64,000 bases of DNA from contig BQMY01000082.1 of NCBI GenBank assembly GCA_022181065.1, forward strand, positions 1 to 64,000, written 5' to 3'. Positions within the stretch are counted from its first letter, which is position 1. Every line of letters starts with the position of its first letter. Both the position numbers and the translations under genes were made by a program. Source of the stretch: Melioribacteraceae bacterium (lineage in GTDB: Bacteria > Bacteroidota > Ignavibacteria > Ignavibacteriales > Melioribacteraceae). Shown here piece after piece: positions 58,984 to 64,000 of this stretch. The notes under the pieces are model-generated. The model was not told the origin of the DNA. It searched no databases and worked only from the letters and a program-made list of their open reading frames with translations.

Positions 58984-61086
58984 ATGGCAGAGAAAAGAGT
59001 TGACATAAATAAGGTTCGTAATATTGGCATCATGGCGCATATTGATGCCGGTAAAACAACCACAACAGAAAGAGTGCTTTACTACACCGGTAAATTGCAC
59101 CGCCTTGGCGAGGTTCACGACGGGGCGGCTACGATGGACTGGATGGAGCAGGAAAAAGAGCGCGGTATTACTATAACCAGTGCTGCTACAACTGCTCAAT
59201 GGAACGGGCATCAGATAAATATTATAGATACACCGGGACACGTTGACTTTACAGTAGAAGTTGAACGTTCCTTGCGTATTCTTGACGGAGCTATTGCTCT
59301 GTTTTGTGCTGTTGGCGGAGTTGAGCCGCAGTCGGAAACGGTTTGGAGACAAGCTGATAAATATAAAGTGCCGAGAATAGCTTTTGTCAATAAAATGGAC
59401 AGAACCGGTGCTGATTTCTATCAGGCTGTTGACATGATGAAGGATAGACTTAAAGCAAACGCGGTTCCTATTTCCTTGCCGATAGGCGAAGGTAATTTGT
59501 TCAGCGGCGTTATTGATTTAATGTCTATGAAAGCCAGAATGTATAATGATGATACATTGGGCGCAACTTTCGAAGATAAAGAAATTCCTTCCGATCTTGT
59601 TCCACTTGCGAACAAGTATCGTACTCTTATGCTTGAAGCTGTGTCTGAAGTTGATGATACATTGTTGGAGAAGTATCTTGAAGGTGAAGAGATCACCGAA
59701 GATGAAGTGAAGTCTGTTCTTCGCCAGGCGACTATTGAGTTGAAGATCATTCCGGTTTTATGCGGCGCTTCATTCAAAAACAAAGGTGTGCAGAAACTTC
59801 TTGATTCGGTTGTAGATTTTCTACCTTCTCCGACTGACAGAAAAGAGATTGAGCTTCATCACTTGAATAAAGATGATAAAGTTGTCAGAGCTGTAAATGA
59901 AAAAGAAAAGTTTACCGGTTTGGCATTTAAGATTATGACAGACCCGTATGTTGGTAAAATTACCTATTTGCGGATTTATACGGGAACATTGAAAGCCGGT
60001 TCATATATATATAACGCATCTTCGGATAAAAAAGAACGCGTAGGAAGAATATTGCAAATGCACGCTAATCACCGGGAAGATATGGACATGGTTCGCGCTG
60101 GTGATATTGTTGCGCTTGTTGGAATGAAAAACACCAGAACCGGTGACACTTTGTGTACAGAAGATGATATTGTTCTTCTTGAGAAAATGGCTTTCCCGGA
60201 GCCTGTTATTCAGATTGCAATTGAGCCAAAGACCAAAAATGATCAGGATAAACTTTCAGACGCTCTCGCAAAATTGTCTGATGAAGATCCTACATTTCAG
60301 GTTAAGGTTGATCATGAAACGGGTCAGACTCTCATCAGCGGTATGGGCGAGTTACATCTTGAGATTCTCGTTGACCGTATGAAAAGAGAATTTAAAGTAG
60401 AAGCGAATATTGGTAAACCTCAGGTCGCGTACCGTGAAACAATATCACAACCGGTGCAATCTGAAGGTAAATTTGTAAAACAGTCGGGTGGTAGAGGTAA
60501 ATATGGTCATGTTTGGCTCGAAATTACTCCTAACGAACCCGGAAAAGGTTTTGTCTTTGAAAATGCCATTATCGGCGGCGCAGTACCGAGAGAGTATATT
60601 CCGGCGGTAGAAAAAGGTATTCAGGACGCATTAAGAAACGGTGTTATTGCCGGTTATCCGGTGGTGGATGTTAAAGTTAAGTTGTACGATGGTTCATATC
60701 ATGATGTTGACTCGGATGAGATATCGTTCAAAGTTGCCGGATCTATGGCGTTCAGACAAGGCGCACGTAAAGCTAAGCCGATTCTTCTTGAACCTATGAT
60801 GGCTGTTGAGGTTACTACTCCCGAAGAGTATTTGGGTGATGTAATGGGTGATCTTAACTCTCGCAGAGGTAAAATTGAAGGATTTTCACCTAGAAAAGAC
60901 GCACAGGTAATTCGTGCCCTTATTCCTCTTGCTGAAATGTTTGGTTATGCTACAACATTAAGATCTATGACACAAGGTAGAGCAATCTACTCAATGCAGT
61001 TTTCTCACTACAACCAGGTTCCAAAATCGGTTGCTGATGAGATTCAGGAAAAATCTAGTTTTAAGGATTCTGAAGAATCAGTTTAG
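58984..61086 (+). CDS. fusA: Elongation factor G
   Basis: 700 residues. G1 [20 protein letters not shown]3 DTPGHVDFT and G4 NKMDR are all intact, and the domain IV loop region is [26 protein letters not shown]. Drives ribosomal translocation. AAGGGAAAA precedes the ATG. It is in the str operon between rpsG and tuf. Confidence 0.98.
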   Translation: MAEKRVDINKVRNIGIMAHIDAGKTTTTERVLYYTGKLHRLGEVHDGAATMDWMEQEKERGITITSAATTAQWNGHQINIIDTPGHVDFTVEVERSLRILDGAIALFCAVGGVEPQSETVWRQADKYKVPRIAFVNKMDRTGADFYQAVDMMKDRLKANAVPISLPIGEGNLFSGVIDLMSMKARMYNDDTLGATFEDKEIPSDLVPLANKYRTLMLEAVSEVDDTLLEKYLEGEEITEDEVKSVLRQATIELKIIPVLCGASFKNKGVQKLLDSVVDFLPSPTDRKEIELHHLNKDDKVVRAVNEKEKFTGLAFKIMTDPYVGKITYLRIYTGTLKAGSYIYNASSDKKERVGRILQMHANHREDMDMVRAGDIVALVGMKNTRTGDTLCTEDDIVLLEKMAFPEPVIQIAIEPKTKNDQDKLSDALAKLSDEDPTFQVKVDHETGQTLISGMGELHLEILVDRMKREFKVEANIGKPQVAYRETISQPVQSEGKFVKQSGGRGKYGHVWLEITPNEPGKGFVFENAIIGGAVPREYIPAVEKGIQDALRNGVIAGYPVVDVKVKLYDGSYHDVDSDEISFKVAGSMAFRQGARKAKPILLEPMMAVEVTTPEEYLGDVMGDLNSRRGKIEGFSPRKDAQVIRALIPLAEMFGYATTLRSMTQGRAIYSMQFSHYNQVPKSVADEIQEKSSFKDSEESV

Positions 61087-61130
61087 TTAAATAAAATTTA
61101 AGAAAGCAAATAAATTTTAAGGAGTATTCG

Positions 61131-62339
61131 ATGGCAAAAGAAAAATTTGATAGGAGTAAACCTCACGTAAATATTGGTACTATTGGACACGTTGACCATG
61201 GTAAAACAACTTTAACCGCGGCAATAACAATGACCCTTAGTAAAAAAGGTTTGTCAGAGCAGAGAAGTTTCGACTCAATTGACAATGCTCCTGAAGAAAG
61301 AGAACGTGGTATAACTATTGCTACAGCTCACGTAGAGTATTCAACAGCTAATCGTCACTATGCTCACGTTGACTGTCCTGGTCACGCTGACTACGTTAAA
61401 AACATGATTACAGGTGCCGCGCAGATGGACGGTGCTATTTTGGTTGTTGCAGCTACTGATGGTCCTATGCCACAGACTCGTGAACACATTCTGCTTGCTC
61501 GTCAGGTGGGTGTACCTAGAATAGTCGTTTTCATGAACAAAGTTGACATGGTTGATGACGAAGAACTTTTGGAACTTGTTGAAATGGAACTTCGTGAACT
61601 ATTGAGCGAATATGAATTCCCTGGTGATGACATTCCTATCATCAAAGGATCCGCACTTCGCGCATTGGAAGCTTCTTCTGATACATCAATTCCTGATACA
61701 GATGAAAGATTGAATTGCATCTATGAACTTATGGACGCAGTTGATGATTACGTACCGATTCCTGAAAGAAGTGTTGACAAGCCATTCCTTATGCCTGTTG
61801 AGGACGTATTCTCAATTACAGGTCGTGGTACTGTGGCTACAGGTAGAGTTGAAAGAGGTGCGGTAAAAGTTGGTGAAGAGGTTTCTCTTATCGGACTTGG
61901 AATGAACAAGAAAACAGTTGTTACCGGTGTTGAAATGTTCCGTAAAGAACTTGACAGCGCTATGGCTGGTGACAATGCTGGTATTCTACTTCGCGGTGTT
62001 GATAAAAAAGAAATTGAACGCGGTATGGTTCTTGCGAAAACCGGTTCTATTACACCTCATACATATTTTGAAGCTGAAGTTTACATCTTGTCAAAAGACG
62101 AAGGTGGACGTCACACTCCATTCTTCCAGGGTTACAGACCTCAGTTCTATTTCAGAACAACTGACGTAACCGGCGTTTGTGAACTTCCTGAAGGTACCGA
62201 AATGGTAATGCCTGGTGATAATGTTAAGTTGAAAGTAAAACTTATCGGTGAAATCGCCATGGAAGAAGGTCTTCGTTTCGCGATTCGCGAAGGCGGAAGA
62301 ACCGTTGGTGCCGGTGTTGTAACAAAAATCTTTGAATAA
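61131..62339 (+). CDS. tuf: Elongation factor Tu
   Basis: 402 residues. G1 GHVDHGKTT, switch [16 protein letters not shown] (threonine kept; Ala where Asn is usual), G3 DCPGHADY, G4 NKVD and domain [18 protein letters not shown]. It delivers aminoacyl-tRNA. It is the only tuf in the window; the tRNA-Thr to rpmG gap, where a second copy often lies, has none. Confidence 0.98.
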   Translation: MAKEKFDRSKPHVNIGTIGHVDHGKTTLTAAITMTLSKKGLSEQRSFDSIDNAPEERERGITIATAHVEYSTANRHYAHVDCPGHADYVKNMITGAAQMDGAILVVAATDGPMPQTREHILLARQVGVPRIVVFMNKVDMVDDEELLELVEMELRELLSEYEFPGDDIPIIKGSALRALEASSDTSIPDTDERLNCIYELMDAVDDYVPIPERSVDKPFLMPVEDVFSITGRGTVATGRVERGAVKVGEEVSLIGLGMNKKTVVTGVEMFRKELDSAMAGDNAGILLRGVDKKEIERGMVLAKTGSITPHTYFEAEVYILSKDEGGRHTPFFQGYRPQFYFRTTDVTGVCELPEGTEMVMPGDNVKLKVKLIGEIAMEEGLRFAIREGGRTVGAGVVTKIFE

Positions 62340-62365
62340 GAAGAAAATACGATTTAATTATAAAT

Positions 62366-62390
62366 GGACCGGCAAAAGTCGGTCCTTTAT
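62366..62390 (+). terminator. Hairpin terminator after tuf
   Basis: Arms GGACCGGC and GTCGGTCC (one G-U) around AAAA, then TTTATTAT. A weak to moderate intrinsic terminator before the S10 operon. Confidence 0.6.
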
Positions 62391-62416
62391 TATGAAAGTT
62401 TAAGGAGAGTATTGCA

Positions 62417-62725
62417 TTGTCTGGTCAGAAGATAAGAATAAAGTTGAAGTCTTACGATCATATTTTGATTGACAAATCAACAGAGAAAATAATTAAGACT
62501 GTAAAGAGTACGGGTGCTGTTGTTTCAGGTCCGATTCCGTTGCCAACAAAAAGATCAGTTTATACCGTATTGCGCTCTCCGCACGTAGATAAAAAGTCGA
62601 GAGAGCAGTTCGAGATCAGAGCGCACAAGCGTATTATCGATATTCATAATTCAAACAATAAAACCGTCGATTCGTTGAGCAAACTTGAAATACCGGCGGG
62701 TGTTGATATTGAGATTAAGTTATAA
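62417..62725 (+). CDS. rpsJ: Small ribosomal subunit protein S10
   Basis: 102 residues: [21 protein letters not shown] and [29 protein letters not shown] match S10 (NusE). The start is TTG with AAGGAG nine bases upstream. First gene of the S10 operon. Confidence 0.97.
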   Translation: MSGQKIRIKLKSYDHILIDKSTEKIIKTVKSTGAVVSGPIPLPTKRSVYTVLRSPHVDKKSREQFEIRAHKRIIDIHNSNNKTVDSLSKLEIPAGVDIEIKL

Positions 62726-62737
62726 GGATTTAATGTT

Positions 62738-63355
62738 ATGCCTGGATTGTTAGGTAAAAAATTGGGAATGACAAGCATTTATGTAGGGGATAGAGTTGTT
62801 CCCGTAACCGTAGTGGAGGCGGGCCCTTGTAAGGTTGTTGATGTCAAAACTAAAGATAAAGATGGTTACGAAGCGGTTCAGCTTGGTTATGGTAGCAAAA
62901 AAGAGAAGAATGTTAATAAACCCATGCTAGGACACTTCAGGAAAAACAACGTTGAGCCTGCTGCTGTATTGAGAGAGTTTAAGGGATTTGATCTTGCGGA
63001 GGTTAAAGCCGGTGATACCTTAACTGTAGAAGTTTTCGAAATTGGTGAAATGGTTTCCGTTTCTTCCAATAGCAAAGGTAAAGGTTTTCAGGGTGTTATG
63101 CGCAGACATGGTTTTGGCGGTGTTGGTGGAACAACTCACGGTCAGAGTAACCGGTTGAGAGCACCTGGTTCTATAGGTCAAAGTTCTGATCCTTCGAGAG
63201 TATTGAAGGGTACAAGAATGGCTGGCAGAATGGGTGGAAAAAGAGTTACCACTAAAGGTTTGAGAATAATCAGAATAGACCCCGATAAAAATATCCTTAT
63301 GATTAAAGGTGCAATTCCGGGTTCAATTAATTCAATAGTAGAAATTAAAAAGTAG
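62738..63355 (+). CDS. rplC: Large ribosomal subunit protein L3
   Basis: 205 residues: GLLGKKLGMTSIYVGD at the start and GFQGVMRRHGFGG...THGQSNRLRAPGSIGQSSDPSRVLKG are diagnostic. Only 12 bases after rpsJ. Confidence 0.97.
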   Translation: MPGLLGKKLGMTSIYVGDRVVPVTVVEAGPCKVVDVKTKDKDGYEAVQLGYGSKKEKNVNKPMLGHFRKNNVEPAAVLREFKGFDLAEVKAGDTLTVEVFEIGEMVSVSSNSKGKGFQGVMRRHGFGGVGGTTHGQSNRLRAPGSIGQSSDPSRVLKGTRMAGRMGGKRVTTKGLRIIRIDPDKNILMIKGAIPGSINSIVEIKK

Positions 63356-63366
63356 TCGGTTTAGTA

Positions 63367-63993
63367 ATGAAAGTAGATGTTTATAAAATAGACGGCACTA
63401 AGACAGGCGAACAGGTAGAATTGAATGATTCTGTTTTCGGAGCGGAACCGAATGATCATGTTATCTATTTGTCAGTTAAAGCTTATTTGGCTAATCAGAG
63501 ACAAGGTACACACAAGGCTAAAGAGAGAAATGAAGTTAGAGGCGGTGGTAAAAAACCATGGAGACAGAAAGGTAGAGGCGTTGCTCGTGCCGGTACTATT
63601 CGTTCACCTTTATGGGTTGGCGGTGGCCGTATTTTTGGTCCCAAGCCTAGAAACTACAGACAAAAGTTGAATAAGAAAGTTAGTAAACTTGCTCGTATCT
63701 CGGCTCTTTCATACAAAGCCAAATCAGAACAAATTATGGTGGTAGATGATTTTAATTTTGAAGCACCAAAAACAAAAGAGTTTGTTCAGATGCTTAACGC
63801 GCTTAAACTGGGCGGTAAAAAGGCATTGTTGGTAACTGGTGAGTATAATGATAATATATACAGATCCGGAAGAAATATTGAAAAAATAAGAGTAATTGAA
63901 GCAAAAGATATCAACGCATACGAAGTATTGAATAATCAGATTGTTGTAGTTCAGAAAGGCGCCGTTGATAAAATACACGGAATGTTAAATTAA
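63367..63993 (+). CDS. rplD: Large ribosomal subunit protein L4
   Basis: 208 residues, complete within the window. RQGTHKAKERNEVRGGGKKPWRQKGRGVARAGTIRSPLWVGGG is the L4 tunnel-loop signature. In E. coli L4 represses the S10 operon. The next gene (expected rplW) lies beyond the window end. Confidence 0.97.
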   Translation: MKVDVYKIDGTKTGEQVELNDSVFGAEPNDHVIYLSVKAYLANQRQGTHKAKERNEVRGGGKKPWRQKGRGVARAGTIRSPLWVGGGRIFGPKPRNYRQKLNKKVSKLARISALSYKAKSEQIMVVDDFNFEAPKTKEFVQMLNALKLGGKKALLVTGEYNDNIYRSGRNIEKIRVIEAKDINAYEVLNNQIVVVQKGAVDKIHGMLN

Positions 63994-64000
63994 TAAGTTT

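Overview
The window is a gene-dense, AT-rich (judged by eye) stretch of a Gram-negative chromosome. Lipid A genes (lpxB, lpxK) imply an outer membrane. A secreted protein ends in a type IX secretion sorting domain containing NYPNPFNP, a wording typical of the Ignavibacteria/Chlorobi side of the FCB group. The tRNA promoter fits the Bacteroidota-type -7 pattern TAnnTTTG. An Ignavibacteria-like bacterium is the best guess, made from motifs and gene order only. Many starts are GTG or TTG.

Layout. 1-9768: a 5'-truncated, catalytically degenerate GH2-like membrane protein, then smc and a tightly overlapping chain of a MtnX-like HAD phosphatase, an isoprenylcysteine methyltransferase-like protein, lpxB, a DUF374 acyltransferase and lpxK. 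9799-17400: ppdK, then queA, ispD, plsY, gpsA and rsgA (tRNA modification, isoprenoid and phospholipid precursors, ribosome assembly). 17425-18383: a HUH (Y1, IS200/RAYT-like) transposase inside the first of four tandem copies of a three-hairpin repeat. 18423-23089 (minus strand): comM/yifB, a T9SS-exported LamG-like protein and an M16 peptidase. 23341-28941: an aminotransferase, a palindrome-rich intergenic element between two near-identical terminator hairpins, a fatty acyl-CoA synthetase, an unrecognised acidic protein and a fused S-adenosylmethionine decarboxylase/aminopropyltransferase. 29119-32532: 5-formyl-THF cyclo-ligase, PspC-type membrane proteins, and an ECF sigma/anti-sigma pair. 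32720-40126: alaS, yajQ, truA and a run of small genes (SDR, SRPBCC, DUF2231, outer-membrane protein, crotonase). 40135-45952: an orphan hybrid histidine kinase with a full phosphorelay, a divergent polysaccharide-deacetylase-like protein and an NAD(P)-binding protein.

46184-63993 is the core information-processing cluster: promoter, tRNA-Tyr, tRNA-Gly, tRNA-Thr, terminator, rpmG, tRNA-Trp, secE, nusG, rplKAJL, rpoBC, rpsLG, fusA, tuf, and the start of the S10 operon (rpsJ, rplC, rplD). The rplKAJL-rpoBC, str and S10 operons lie end to end, with hairpins marking the joins.

The two most interesting items are the SpeD-aminopropyltransferase fusion at 27874-28941, whose second half reads more like animal spermine synthase than bacterial SpeE while its first half keeps every SpeD active-site residue, and the HUH transposase with its transposase-less sister repeats at 17425-18383.
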